Below are positions 49,067-58,024 of a DNA stretch of 64,000 nucleotides, one piece after another; within the stretch, counting starts at the first letter, position 1; the number at the start of each line of letters is the position of its first letter. The DNA lies in NCBI RefSeq assembly GCF_016741815.1, contig NZ_JAERRJ010000004.1, forward strand, positions 62,001-126,000, written 5' to 3'. Source of the stretch: Nocardia acididurans. Lineage in GTDB: Bacteria; Actinomycetota; Actinomycetes; Mycobacteriales; Mycobacteriaceae. A model generated the notes under the pieces. The model ran no database searches, had not been told where the DNA came from, and was given only the letters and a program-made list of their open reading frames with translations. The position numbers were made by a program, and so were the translations under genes.

Positions 49067-49915
49067 CTACTTGCCGTCGTCGGTGATGGCGCGAATCTGG
49101 GATTCGTACGCCTCGCGGGTGCGGGTGTCCGACGGGTGCAGGGCGCGGTCGCCGTTGAAGAGGCGGCGGACCAGGCGGACGGCGGGTTCGGGCGCGGCGG
49201 CCAGCGCCACGTCGATCGGGCCGAGGTAGTTCGGCACGGCGACCTCCGCGCGGCGGGTGCGGACCGTGTTGACGATGGCGGCGGCCACGTCCTCCGGGTC
49301 CACGGTGGGCATGCCGTTGCCGAGGGTGAGGCCCGAGGACAGGCGGGTGCGCACGGCCGACGGCATGACGCAGCTGACGCTGACGCCGTACTCGGCGAAC
49401 TCCAGACGCGTTGCGGCGGAAAGGCCCACGGCCGCGAACTTGCTGGCGTTGTAGACGGCCAGGCCCGGGACCGGGATCTTGCCCGCCAGCGACGCGACGT
49501 TCACGACGTGGCCGTGGCCGCGCTCGATCATGCCGGGCACGGTGGCGCGCATGCCGTGGATGAGACCCCACACATTGATGTCCATCGCGGCGCGGCCGAC
49601 GGCGTCGGACTCGTCCAGGAAGGCTCCGGCGGGCATGACACCCGCGTTGTTGACCAGGATGTCGACACGGCCGAAGTCGGCGACGACCTGATCCCACTGC
49701 TCGCGATTGCGCACATCGAGGTCGAAAGCCTTGGCGCCCAACGCCGCGGCGGCACTCTGCGCGGCGGCGGTGTCGACATCGGCGATGCCGACCTCCGCGC
49801 CCTTGCTCGCGAACAGTTCGGCGGTGCACTGGCCGATGCCGCGGCCCGCGCCGGTGATCAGGACGCGTGCGCCCTTCAGATCGATTGCGGGGTAACCGCT
49901 TCCGAAGATGCTCAT
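49067..49915 (-). CDS. short-chain dehydrogenase/reductase
   Basis: A 282-aa classical SDR with an extended C-terminus. TGAGRGIG is at about residues 21-28, NNAGV near 95, a Ser in NVASLAG and YNASK around 164-168. AAGGGAG lies 6 nt upstream of the ATG. The start overlaps the stop of the patatin gene (ATGA), so the two are translated together. The extended C-terminal part is typical of SDRs acting on steroid or lipid alcohols; the substrate is not known. Confidence 0.86.
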   Translation of the reverse strand: MSIFGSGYPAIDLKGARVLITGAGRGIGQCTAELFASKGAEVGIADVDTAAAQSAAAALGAKAFDLDVRNREQWDQVVADFGRVDILVNNAGVMPAGAFLDESDAVGRAAMDINVWGLIHGMRATVPGMIERGHGHVVNVASLAGKIPVPGLAVYNASKFAAVGLSAATRLEFAEYGVSVSCVMPSAVRTRLSSGLTLGNGMPTVDPEDVAAAIVNTVRTRRAEVAVPNYLGPIDVALAAAPEPAVRLVRRLFNGDRALHPSDTRTREAYESQIRAITDDGK

Positions 49916-50877
49916 GCGAAACTCCCTTGTTCCAGCGCCCGGCGGGTGCTCTTCAGACTGTGTTCGAAGGTGGCGAGACGGCGGCGGCCGTCCATGAAGT
50001 TGGGGCCCATGACCGCGAGATCCTCGGCGGTGGCGGCGATCAGGAGCACCTTGGTGCCCGCGGCGCGCAGCAGGGCGATCTCGGCATCCAGCTTCTCGCT
50101 GAAGCGGTTGCGCAGCTGGCGTTCCAGGAAATGCCCTGCGCCCGTGGCGGGTACGCGTCCGGCGGAGGCCATGGGCGCGATCACCACGACCTCGTCCAGC
50201 TGGGCGGGGATGAGCAGGTCGACCGAGGCGGTGGAGGACGCGCCGCCGTCGATGAAGGTGCGACCGGCGATCGGCACGGCCGGGAACCAGCCGGGGATGG
50301 CCCACGAAGCCCGCAGTGCCGCACCGAGACTCGCGTCCGGAGCCGACGGCGAGCCGAAGGCGACCCGTTCCCCGCCGGCGTCGTCGGTGGCCACCAGCCA
50401 GGTCGCCGGATGCTCGACCCAGGTGCGCCGGGGGTTCAGCCGGTCGGCGAGCCGCTGCAGCCAGGCCGGGTCGCCACCGCCCTGTGGCAGCAGGCCGCTG
50501 CCCGCAGTGAGCAGCGCGTGCCCGTTGCCGGGCCGGGCGAGCAGTTCGCGCATCGCGCGGGCCGGAGCGCCGGTCCGCAGGCGCGGCTTGGGCAGCGGCG
50601 GGAAGCGGCCCGGCTCGCTGCGCATGTGTGCGGTCAGCACCGGGTTGGTGGAGGTGCCGTCCTGCATGGCGACCAGCTCGTCCACGCCGATGCCGCTGCC
50701 GAGCATGGTGAGCGCTTCCGCACCGGCCGAGGTGCCGATCATGACGTCGGCGTCGCGGGGATCCCAATCCAGCACGTCGCGCGTCGCGGCCAGGGCCGCG
50801 ACGATCCAGGCCATGCCGACCGTGCCACCGCATCCGATGGCCAGGCCACGTCGCTGTGACCCATTCCTGTTACCCAT
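49912..50877 (-). CDS. patatin-like phospholipase/acylhydrolase
   Basis: A 321-aa patatin-domain protein. The oxyanion loop is GCGGTVG near residues 15-21, the nucleophile elbow GTSAG around 48-52, and the catalytic Asp is in FIDGGAS around 209-215. It is divergent from a TetR gene and forms an operon with the SDR downstream. Together they may degrade or remodel an acyl ester under TetR control. It is unrelated in position to the patatin gene at 16723, though both sit beside TetR genes. Confidence 0.84.
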   Translation of the reverse strand: MGNRNGSQRRGLAIGCGGTVGMAWIVAALAATRDVLDWDPRDADVMIGTSAGAEALTMLGSGIGVDELVAMQDGTSTNPVLTAHMRSEPGRFPPLPKPRLRTGAPARAMRELLARPGNGHALLTAGSGLLPQGGGDPAWLQRLADRLNPRRTWVEHPATWLVATDDAGGERVAFGSPSAPDASLGAALRASWAIPGWFPAVPIAGRTFIDGGASSTASVDLLIPAQLDEVVVIAPMASAGRVPATGAGHFLERQLRNRFSEKLDAEIALLRAAGTKVLLIAATAEDLAVMGPNFMDGRRRLATFEHSLKSTRRALEQGSFA

Positions 50878-50885
50878 GGTTTCGA

Positions 50886-50891
50886 ACACTA
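50886..50891 (-). promoter_or_regulatory. -10 hexamer for patatin-SDR operon
   Basis: TAGTGT on the minus strand, 8 nt before the ATG at 50877. Confidence 0.4.
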
Positions 50892-50892
50892 G

Positions 50893-50925
50893 CAGTTTTT
50901 GAATACTCCCGGTATCCCGAAACTG
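50893..50925. promoter_or_regulatory. 33-bp dyad operator between divergent patatin and tetR promoters
   Basis: Symmetrical about 50909: CAGTTT/AAACTG outer arms, G/C, and ATAC/GTAT inner arms; 11 of 16 position pairs match. It fills the space between the two -10 hexamers, so one bound TetR could silence both directions. Confidence 0.6.
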
Positions 50926-50934
50926 GCATTCCCC

Positions 50935-50940
50935 TAGAAT
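50935..50940 (+). promoter_or_regulatory. -10 hexamer for tetR gene (leaderless)
   Basis: TAGAAT, 6 nt before the ATG at 50947. Confidence 0.5.
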
Positions 50941-50946
50941 CGCTGC

Positions 50947-51567
50947 ATGGCACGACTGACCCGGTCCGAGAGCCAGGCCCGCACCCGCGCTGACCTGCTG
51001 GCGACCGCGCGCGACATGTTCCTCGCCGACGGGTACGCCAAGACCAGCCTGGAACGCGTCGCCGAGGAGGCGGGCTATTCCAAGGGCGCGGTGTACTCCA
51101 ACTTCAAGACCAAATCCGAGCTGTGCCTGGAAGTGCTGGACCTGATCCACGAGACGAAGTTCGGCGAGATCACCGAGGCGGTCGGCAGTTCGGGCAGTCT
51201 CGACGAGCGGATGGAACGATTCCAGGGCTGGGCCGAGCGGACCCTCGGTGATGTCGGCTGGACATTGCTCGAATTCGAGTTCGCCATCGTGGCCCGCGAC
51301 GATCCGGCGCTGCAGGCCGCACTGGTCTCCAATCTGTCCATGATGCGCGGCACCGTGGCCGCCCAGCTGCAGACGGTGGCCGGGTCGATGGGCATCACGC
51401 TGCCCATGCCGCCGGAGGACGCCGCGACCACCCTGCTCGGACTCGGTCTGGGACTGGGCATTCAGCGTGCCGTCGATCCCAGCGTGTCGGCGCGGCTGAT
51501 CACCGACGCGGTGCGGTCGATGATGCTGCTCGGACAATCGATGAACGGCACGCCCGCCACCGCGTGA
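50947..51567 (+). CDS. TetR-family transcriptional regulator
   Basis: A 206-aa regulator: [19 protein letters not shown] leads into the helix-turn-helix [21 protein letters not shown] (about residues 38-58 in two parts), then an AcrR-type ligand domain. The leaderless start is set by TAGAAT 6 nt upstream. The dyad at 50893-50925 indicates control of the divergent patatin-SDR operon and of itself. Confidence 0.88.
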   Translation: MARLTRSESQARTRADLLATARDMFLADGYAKTSLERVAEEAGYSKGAVYSNFKTKSELCLEVLDLIHETKFGEITEAVGSSGSLDERMERFQGWAERTLGDVGWTLLEFEFAIVARDDPALQAALVSNLSMMRGTVAAQLQTVAGSMGITLPMPPEDAATTLLGLGLGLGIQRAVDPSVSARLITDAVRSMMLLGQSMNGTPATA

Positions 51568-51586
51568 TCGCCGCGGAGCCGTGGCG

Positions 51587-52132
51587 TCAGGGCCGGAAGT
51601 GCAGGGTCCACTCGCCGCGATAGTGCAGGCGGGTGACGCTCACCGGCGGAACGTCGATGCGCCAGAACGACTTCGCGGGCGCGTCCAGGGTGACCAGCAG
51701 CGCCGCGCGGATCACGGCGGGATGCGTGATGGCGATGGTCGGCTCGCCCTCGACGGCGATGTCGGCCAGCCATTCGCCGGTGCGCTCGAGCACGTCCACC
51801 ACGGCCTCGCCGCCGTGCCCGCGAAAGGTGGGATCGGTGAGCCACTGGTAGAGGTCTTCCTTGGGCACCGACATGAGTTCGCCGCCGCGCCAGGCGCCGG
51901 CGTCGAGATCGCGTAGTCGATCTTCCTCGTCGCCCATGAGACCCATGAGCGCCGCGGTTTCGACGGTGCGGCGCTCGGGCGCCGTCAGCACGCGCGCCGC
52001 CTGCAATCGGCCGCATGCGGAGACGGCGCGGCGGCCCGCCTCGGTCAGCGGTTCGTCCACCGGAAATCGTGCTTTGCGCATCGCCTCGGTCATCCCGTGA
52101 CTGACCAGGTCGAGTCGTAGCACCTTCTGCAC
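51587..52132 (-). CDS. histidine phosphatase-superfamily protein with altered RHG motif
   Basis: A 181-aa protein of phosphoglycerate-mutase fold. The catalytic RHG near the N-terminus reads SHG (LDLVSHGMTEAM), so the phosphate-binding Arg is Ser, while the His is kept. Other conserved parts include LTAPERRTVETAAL, LDAGAWRG and AITHPAVIRA with the second His. It may be a divergent phosphatase or a binding protein. The GTG at 52132 lies 7 nt after a TAGGCT -10; an upstream ATG at 52180 is possible. Confidence 0.72.
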   Translation of the reverse strand: MQKVLRLDLVSHGMTEAMRKARFPVDEPLTEAGRRAVSACGRLQAARVLTAPERRTVETAALMGLMGDEEDRLRDLDAGAWRGGELMSVPKEDLYQWLTDPTFRGHGGEAVVDVLERTGEWLADIAVEGEPTIAITHPAVIRAALLVTLDAPAKSFWRIDVPPVSVTRLHYRGEWTLHFRP

Positions 52133-52139
52133 GGTTGGC

Positions 52140-52145
52140 AGCCTA
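52140..52145 (-). promoter_or_regulatory. -10 hexamer for phosphatase-like gene (leaderless)
   Basis: TAGGCT on the minus strand, 7 nt before the GTG at 52132. Confidence 0.4.
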
Positions 52146-52318
52146 CGCGCGGGTGCGGTGGCCGTATTCCGATTGCCCATGCTTCGCCCACCGCCGCACG
52201 GATGTCCGGTTCCCGCGAGCCCGGCCGGCGTACCGGTCGCTACCTGCGGTCACCCGGTCAGCGCCGGTGGGGACGCGGAAAGCGATGACGTGTCGGTGCC
52301 GGGGTGCACACTGGGGCC

Positions 52319-55300
52319 ATGGATCGGTTCTCACCCGCGACTCGGCAGTGGTTCGAGGGGGCGTTTCCCGCGCCCACGGCCGCACAGCTGGGTGCGTGGA
52401 ATGCCATCGCGGCGGGTGAGCACACGCTGGTGATCGCACCGACCGGGTCGGGCAAGACTTTGTCGGCGTTCCTGTGGGCCATCGATCAGCTGGCCACGCG
52501 GGAGCCGGTGGAGGGGCCGCGCAAGACCTCGGTGCTCTATATATCGCCGCTCAAGGCGCTGGCCGTCGACGTGGAGCGGAACCTGCGCGCGCCGCTGGTG
52601 GGCGTGACGCAGACGGCCAAACGGCTGGGGGTGGACGCGCCGGAGATCCGCGTGGGGGTGCGGTCCGGGGATACCTCGGCGGCGGATCGGCGCGGTATGG
52701 CGCGCACGCCGCCGGACATTCTGATCACCACTCCGGAGTCGCTGTTCCTCATGCTCACCTCGGCGGCCCGCGAGAGTCTGAGCGGCGTGCACACCGTGAT
52801 CGTGGACGAGGTGCATGCCATCGCCGGGTCCAAACGCGGTGCGCACCTGGCGCTTTCCCTGGCCCGCCTGGACGCGCTGACCGAGCGCCCGGCCCAGCGG
52901 ATCGGGCTGTCGGCCACGGTACGGCCGCCGGAGGAGGTGGGGCGGTTCCTGGTGGGCGGCGCGCCCATCACCATCGTCGCGCCGCCCGCGCCCAAGACCT
53001 TCGACCTGTCGGTGCGGGTGCCGGTCGCCGATATGACCGAACCCGATGCGGGCGGGGAGGATTCGGATACGCCCGGGTCGATCTGGCCGCATGTGGACGA
53101 GGCCATCGTGGATCTGGTGCTGGAGCATCGCTCCTCGATAGTGTTCGCGAATTCGCGGCGGCTGGCCGAACGGCTCACGGCGCGCTTGAACGAGGCGTAT
53201 GCGGCGCGCATCGGTGACGCGGTGGACACCGAGCACAAACCGCCCGCGCAGCTGGGGCCGTCCACCGAGGTGAATCACGGTGCGTCGCAACTGCTCGCGC
53301 GAGCACACCACGGGTCGGTGAGCAAGGAGCAGCGCGCGCTCATCGAGGACGATCTCAAGAGCGGGCGGCTGCGCTGCGTGGTGGCCACCAGCAGCCTCGA
53401 ACTCGGCATCGATATGGGCGCGGTCGAACTCGTGGTGCAGGTGGAGGCGCCGCCCTCGGTGGCGAGCGGTCTGCAGCGGGTCGGCCGCGCCGGACACCAG
53501 GTGGGAGAAATCTCGCGTGGTGTCATCTTCCCTAAACACCGCACCGACGTCATCCACTGTGCGGTGGCCTCGATCCGCATGACGGGCGGCCAGATCGAGC
53601 AGTTGGCCGTGCCCGCCCACCCCCTCGACATCCTCGCCCAGCAGACGGTCGCCGCCTGCGCCCTGGAACCCATCGACGCGGACGCCTGGTTCGAGACGGT
53701 CCGCGCCACGGGAAGCTATGCCGCCCTGCCCCGTTCGGCCTACGAATCGGTGCTGGATCTCCTGGCCGGCCGCTACCCCTCCGACGAATTCGCCGAACTG
53801 CGCCCCCGCATCGTCTGGGACCGCGACGCCGGAACCCTGACGGGCCGCCCCGGCGCCCAGCGCCTCGCCGTCACCTCCGGCGGAGCCATCCCCGACCGTG
53901 GCCTCTTCCCCGTCTTCATGGTCGGTGAAAAGGCCTCCCGGGTAGGCGAACTCGACGAGGAGATGGTCTACGAGTCCCGGGTGGGCGACGTCTTCGCCCT
54001 CGGCGCCACCAGCTGGCGCATCGAGGAAATCACCTTCGACCGGGTCCTGGTCACCCCCGCCTTCGGCCTCCCCGGCCGACTCCCCTTCTGGCACGGCGAC
54101 TCCCTCGGCCGCCCCGCCGAATTGGGCGCGGCCCTGGGCGAATTCGTCCGCGAAGCCGGGCAGGCCGTGGAGCAGCACACCGGGCGTACCCGGGCGGCCC
54201 GCAGCGGTTCGACCGCCGCCCCGGGCGGGCTGGCCGAGCTGGTACTCGACGCCGAGGCCGTGCTCGACCGCCCCACCGACACACCCGCTCCACGGGCGGG
54301 TGGCGAGCCTGTCCGATTGGCCTCGGCCCTGGGTGACATCGCGCATCCGGACGGTACGCGGCAGCGCGCCGAAGGGGGCACGGCGAAGTCCGGCCCCCGA
54401 TCGGCTCGCAAGGGCACGGCGAAGAGCGCCGCGCCGGAGTCGGAGCTCGATCGGGTGGCTCGGGCGGCCGGGCTGGACGCGAACGCGACCGCGAATCTTG
54501 TTGCGCTGCTGGAGGAGCAGCGGGAGGCGACCGGGCAGCTGCCGACGGATCGGACGATGCTGGTCGAGCGATTCCGGGATGAGCTGGGTGACTGGCGGGT
54601 GGTGTTGCATTCGCCGTACGGGATGCCGGTGCACGCGCCGTGGGCGCTGGCGGTGGGGGCTCGGCTGCGGGAGCGGTTCGGGGTGGATGCCGCGCCCACT
54701 CCCTCCGACGACGGGATCGTGGTCCGGCTGCCGGACACCACGGATGATCCGCCGGGCGCCGAGCTTTTCGTCTTCGAGCCGGACGAGATCGACGACCTCG
54801 TGACCGAGCAGGTGGGTGGGTCGGCGCTGTTCGCCTCGCGGTTCCGCGAGTGCGCGGCGCGGGCGCTGCTGCTGCCGCGCCGGGATCCGGGCAAGCGTGC
54901 GCCGCTGTGGCAGCAGCGGCAGCGGGCGGCCCAGTTGCTGGATGTGGCACGGAAGTTCCCCGATTTCCCGATCCTGCTGGAGACGGTGCGCGAGTGCCTG
55001 CAGGACGTGTACGACCTGCCGTCGCTGCGCGACATTCTCGGCCGGGTGGCGCGTCGGCAGGTGCGCCTGGTCGAGGTGGAGACGGCCACTCCGTCGCCCT
55101 TCGCGAACTCGCTGCTCTTCGACTACATCGGCCAGTTCATGTACGAGGGCGACAGTCCGCTCGCCGAGCGGCGGGCCGCGGCCCTGTCGCTGGATTCGAG
55201 CCTGCTGGCGGAACTGCTCGGGCGGGTGGAACTGCGCGAACTGCTCGATTCTGCGGTGCTGGAGCAGACCGAACAGGAGTTGCAGCGGCTCACCCCCGAG

Positions 55301-57229
55301 CGGCAGGCGCGCGATATGGAGGGCCTGGCCGACCTGCTGCGCCTGCTCGGCCCGCTCACCGCCGCCGAAGCCTCCGAACGCTGCACCGAGAACCCCGCCG
55401 ACTGGTTCGCCGAAATGGTGAAAACCCATCGCGCCCTGGAGGTTTCCTTCGCGGGCTCCACCTGGTGGGTGCCGATCGAGGACGCCGCCCGGCTCCGCGA
55501 CGCCCTGGGCGTCCCGCTGCCCATCGGGGTTCCGGCGGCCTTCATCGAACCGGTCGCCGACCCGCTGGGCGACCTGGTCGGCCGCTTCGCCCGCACCCAC
55601 GGCCCCTTCACCCTGACGCGGGTGGCACACCGCTTCGGGCTGGGCACAGCCGTCGCGGCCACCGCCCTGCACCGCCTCGCCCTCGAAAAGCGGGTGGTGG
55701 AAGGCGAATTCACGCCGGGCTCCGCCGGCACGGAGTGGTGCGACACCCAGGTCCTGCGCCGGCTGCGCCGACGCTCCCTCGCGGCGGCCCGCAAGGAGGT
55801 CGAGCCCGTCGCCACGGCGGCGCTGGGTCGCTTCCTCCCCGCCTGGCAGCACGTGGGCACCCGCGAGCTCCGCGGCGTCGACGGTGTGGCCGCGGTCGTG
55901 GAACAGCTTGCGGGCGTGCCCATTCCGGCCTCGGCGTGGGAGTCGCTGATCCTGCCGTCCCGGGTCCGCGACTACTCCCCCGCCCTGCTGGACGAACTGC
56001 TCGCCACCGGCGAGGTGCTGTGGTCCGGCCACGGATCCCTCACCGCCAAGGACGGCTGGATCGCCCTGCATCCGGCCGAGGGCGCTCCCTTCACCCTGAG
56101 CCCGCCGACGGAACTGGATCTCACCGAAATCCACATCAGCCTGCTGATGGCCTTGGGCGCCACCGTCGTCGGCGGCCCCCGCGTGGACGAGCCCGCCGTA
56201 TCGGCAGTCGATGACTCCGGCTTTCCCAGCCCGTCGACCCCGGTGCCGGGCTCTCGAATCGGTTCGCCCGCAACGCCTCCGGCGTATCAGGTGGTGCCGA
56301 GCACCGGCGGCGCGTACTTCTTCCGGCAGCTCGCCGAGTCCACCGGTGCGGACGACGAGGCCGCGGTGGTCGCCGCGCTGTGGGAACTGGTGTGGGCCGG
56401 ATACGTCGCGGGCGACACCTTCGCGCCGGTGCGGGCCCTGCTGGCCGGAACGACCCGCACCACCACCGCCCATCGCACCCCGCGCCGGGCACCGCGCGGG
56501 CGCATGTACCTGCCCGGCGGCGGTGCGCCGGTGCGGCAGAGCTCACCGCAGGTGGCCGGGCGCTGGTCGTTGCTGCCGGATCGGGTGGCGGACACCACGC
56601 TGCGCGCGCACGCGACAGCCGACATCCTGCTGGAGCGCTACGGTGTCCTGACCCGGGGCTCGGTGCAGAGTGAAGGCGTCACCGGCGGATTCGCGCTGAT
56701 GTACCGCGTCCTGACCGAGTTCGAGGACCGCGGCCGCTGCCGCCGCGGCTACTTCGTCGATTCCCTGGGCGGCGCGCAGTTCTCCACCACCGATGTGGTC
56801 GACCGGCTCCGCTCCTTCGACACCGACCGCACGGGTGCCACCGATTCCGGGGGCACCGCTCTGGCGCTGGCCGCCTGCGATCCGGCGAATCCCTATGGCG
56901 CGGCGCTGTCCTGGCCCAAGACGGCAGCCGAGGGTGTGGGCCACCGACCGGGCCGAAAGGCGGGAGCGCTGGTGGTGCTGGTCGGCGGCGAACTCGCGCT
57001 GTATCTGGAACGCGGCGGCAAAACCCTGCTCACGTTCACCGAGGATCCAGCGGTGCGCACGGCAGCGGCTGCCGCCCTGGCGGGCCTGGTCCACGACCGC
57101 CGAGTCGATTCCCTGGTCATCGACCGCGTGAACGGAGAATCCGTGCACGGCAACACCTTCGCCGGTTTCCTCACCGAGGCCGGTTTCGCCGCCACACCGC
57201 GCGGTTTCCGCCTGCGGAGCCGCCCGTGA
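52319..57229 (+). CDS. lhr: Lhr ATP-dependent DNA helicase
   Basis: A 1636-aa superfamily 2 helicase of the Lhr type, a 3'-5' translocase that unwinds DNA and RNA:DNA hybrids in repair. The helicase core covers about residues 1-430, with Walker A PTGSGKT (41-47), DEVH box (163-166), SATV and motif VI QRVGRAGH; winged-helix and Lhr-core domains follow to about 900, then the long C-terminal domain. It is about 100 residues longer than the E. coli and M. tuberculosis proteins, partly through an Arg/Ala-rich insertion near 660-720. The ATG at 52319 is preferred over GTG 52304. nei follows 12 nt later. Confidence 0.94.
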   Translation: MDRFSPATRQWFEGAFPAPTAAQLGAWNAIAAGEHTLVIAPTGSGKTLSAFLWAIDQLATREPVEGPRKTSVLYISPLKALAVDVERNLRAPLVGVTQTAKRLGVDAPEIRVGVRSGDTSAADRRGMARTPPDILITTPESLFLMLTSAARESLSGVHTVIVDEVHAIAGSKRGAHLALSLARLDALTERPAQRIGLSATVRPPEEVGRFLVGGAPITIVAPPAPKTFDLSVRVPVADMTEPDAGGEDSDTPGSIWPHVDEAIVDLVLEHRSSIVFANSRRLAERLTARLNEAYAARIGDAVDTEHKPPAQLGPSTEVNHGASQLLARAHHGSVSKEQRALIEDDLKSGRLRCVVATSSLELGIDMGAVELVVQVEAPPSVASGLQRVGRAGHQVGEISRGVIFPKHRTDVIHCAVASIRMTGGQIEQLAVPAHPLDILAQQTVAACALEPIDADAWFETVRATGSYAALPRSAYESVLDLLAGRYPSDEFAELRPRIVWDRDAGTLTGRPGAQRLAVTSGGAIPDRGLFPVFMVGEKASRVGELDEEMVYESRVGDVFALGATSWRIEEITFDRVLVTPAFGLPGRLPFWHGDSLGRPAELGAALGEFVREAGQAVEQHTGRTRAARSGSTAAPGGLAELVLDAEAVLDRPTDTPAPRAGGEPVRLASALGDIAHPDGTRQRAEGGTAKSGPRSARKGTAKSAAPESELDRVARAAGLDANATANLVALLEEQREATGQLPTDRTMLVERFRDELGDWRVVLHSPYGMPVHAPWALAVGARLRERFGVDAAPTPSDDGIVVRLPDTTDDPPGAELFVFEPDEIDDLVTEQVGGSALFASRFRECAARALLLPRRDPGKRAPLWQQRQRAAQLLDVARKFPDFPILLETVRECLQDVYDLPSLRDILGRVARRQVRLVEVETATPSPFANSLLFDYIGQFMYEGDSPLAERRAAALSLDSSLLAELLGRVELRELLDSAVLEQTEQELQRLTPERQARDMEGLADLLRLLGPLTAAEASERCTENPADWFAEMVKTHRALEVSFAGSTWWVPIEDAARLRDALGVPLPIGVPAAFIEPVADPLGDLVGRFARTHGPFTLTRVAHRFGLGTAVAATALHRLALEKRVVEGEFTPGSAGTEWCDTQVLRRLRRRSLAAARKEVEPVATAALGRFLPAWQHVGTRELRGVDGVAAVVEQLAGVPIPASAWESLILPSRVRDYSPALLDELLATGEVLWSGHGSLTAKDGWIALHPAEGAPFTLSPPTELDLTEIHISLLMALGATVVGGPRVDEPAVSAVDDSGFPSPSTPVPGSRIGSPATPPAYQVVPSTGGAYFFRQLAESTGADDEAAVVAALWELVWAGYVAGDTFAPVRALLAGTTRTTTAHRTPRRAPRGRMYLPGGGAPVRQSSPQVAGRWSLLPDRVADTTLRAHATADILLERYGVLTRGSVQSEGVTGGFALMYRVLTEFEDRGRCRRGYFVDSLGGAQFSTTDVVDRLRSFDTDRTGATDSGGTALALAACDPANPYGAALSWPKTAAEGVGHRPGRKAGALVVLVGGELALYLERGGKTLLTFTEDPAVRTAAAAALAGLVHDRRVDSLVIDRVNGESVHGNTFAGFLTEAGFAATPRGFRLRSRP

Positions 57230-57241
57230 GCCGGTCCGCGC

Positions 57242-58024
57242 ATGCCTGAGGGCGACACCGTCTTCCTGGCGGCGGCCCGCCTGCGCCGCGCCCTGGCGGG
57301 AAAAGTACTGACCCGCAGCGACTTTCGCGTACCCCGCTACGCCACCCTGGACCTGCGGGGGCAGCCCGTCGAGAGCGTCGGTTCCTACGGCAAGCACCTG
57401 TTCGTACGGACCCCTCAGGTCAGCATTCACACCCACCTGAAAATGGAGGGCGTGTGGCGCGTCCACACCCCCGGTCAGCGCTGGACCAAGCCCGGCTTCA
57501 CCGCTCGCCTGATCCTGGCCACCGACGACGCCGAGGCCGTCGGTTTCTCCCTGGGAACCGTCGAGGTCCTGCCGATCGCCGACGAACACACGGTCACCGA
57601 CCGCCTGGGCCCCGACCTCCTGGGCCCGAACTGGAACCCCGCCGAAGCGGTCCGACGCCTGGAACGAACCCCCGAAACCCCCATCGGCACAGCGCTACTG
57701 GACCAAACCAACCTCGCCGGAATCGGCAACATCTACCGCAGCGAAGTGTGCTTCCTCCGCAAGATCCACCCCGCCACCCCGATCAGCCGGATCGAAGACC
57801 TGACCGCCCTCGTCGACGAGGCACACCGCGTACTGACCCGCGCCGCCCACGAACCCCCCTGGCGCACACTGGCTTACGGCAAACAACACCGCCCCTGCCC
57901 CCGCTGCGGAACGAACCTGGTGATCCGCATGCTCGGCGACGGCACCAGGGAAGAGCGCGGAATCTACTTCTGCCCGCGCTGCCAACCCAGCCCTCCCGAG
58001 GTCAGTGGGTTCAGTCGCGGGTGA
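57242..58024 (+). CDS. nei: endonuclease VIII family DNA glycosylase
   Basis: A 260-aa Fpg/Nei glycosylase-lyase that removes oxidised pyrimidines. After Met the catalytic PEGDTV is at residues 2-7; the helix-two-turn-helix region includes LLDQTNLAGIGNIYRSE (about 152-168), and the zinc finger has CPRCGTNL and CPRCQPS near the C-terminus. It starts 12 nt after lhr, forming a repair operon, as in mycobacteria (Rv3296-Rv3297). Its 3' end overlaps glpD2 by 14 nt. Confidence 0.93.
   Translation: MPEGDTVFLAAARLRRALAGKVLTRSDFRVPRYATLDLRGQPVESVGSYGKHLFVRTPQVSIHTHLKMEGVWRVHTPGQRWTKPGFTARLILATDDAEAVGFSLGTVEVLPIADEHTVTDRLGPDLLGPNWNPAEAVRRLERTPETPIGTALLDQTNLAGIGNIYRSEVCFLRKIHPATPISRIEDLTALVDEAHRVLTRAAHEPPWRTLAYGKQHRPCPRCGTNLVIRMLGDGTREERGIYFCPRCQPSPPEVSGFSRG

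Noticed and set aside
52331..56473. A 1380-residue open frame on the strand opposite lhr
   Set aside because: It is antisense to a clear helicase gene, has low-complexity Arg/Gly/Gln-rich translation and no motif; long antisense frames are expected in GC-rich DNA.
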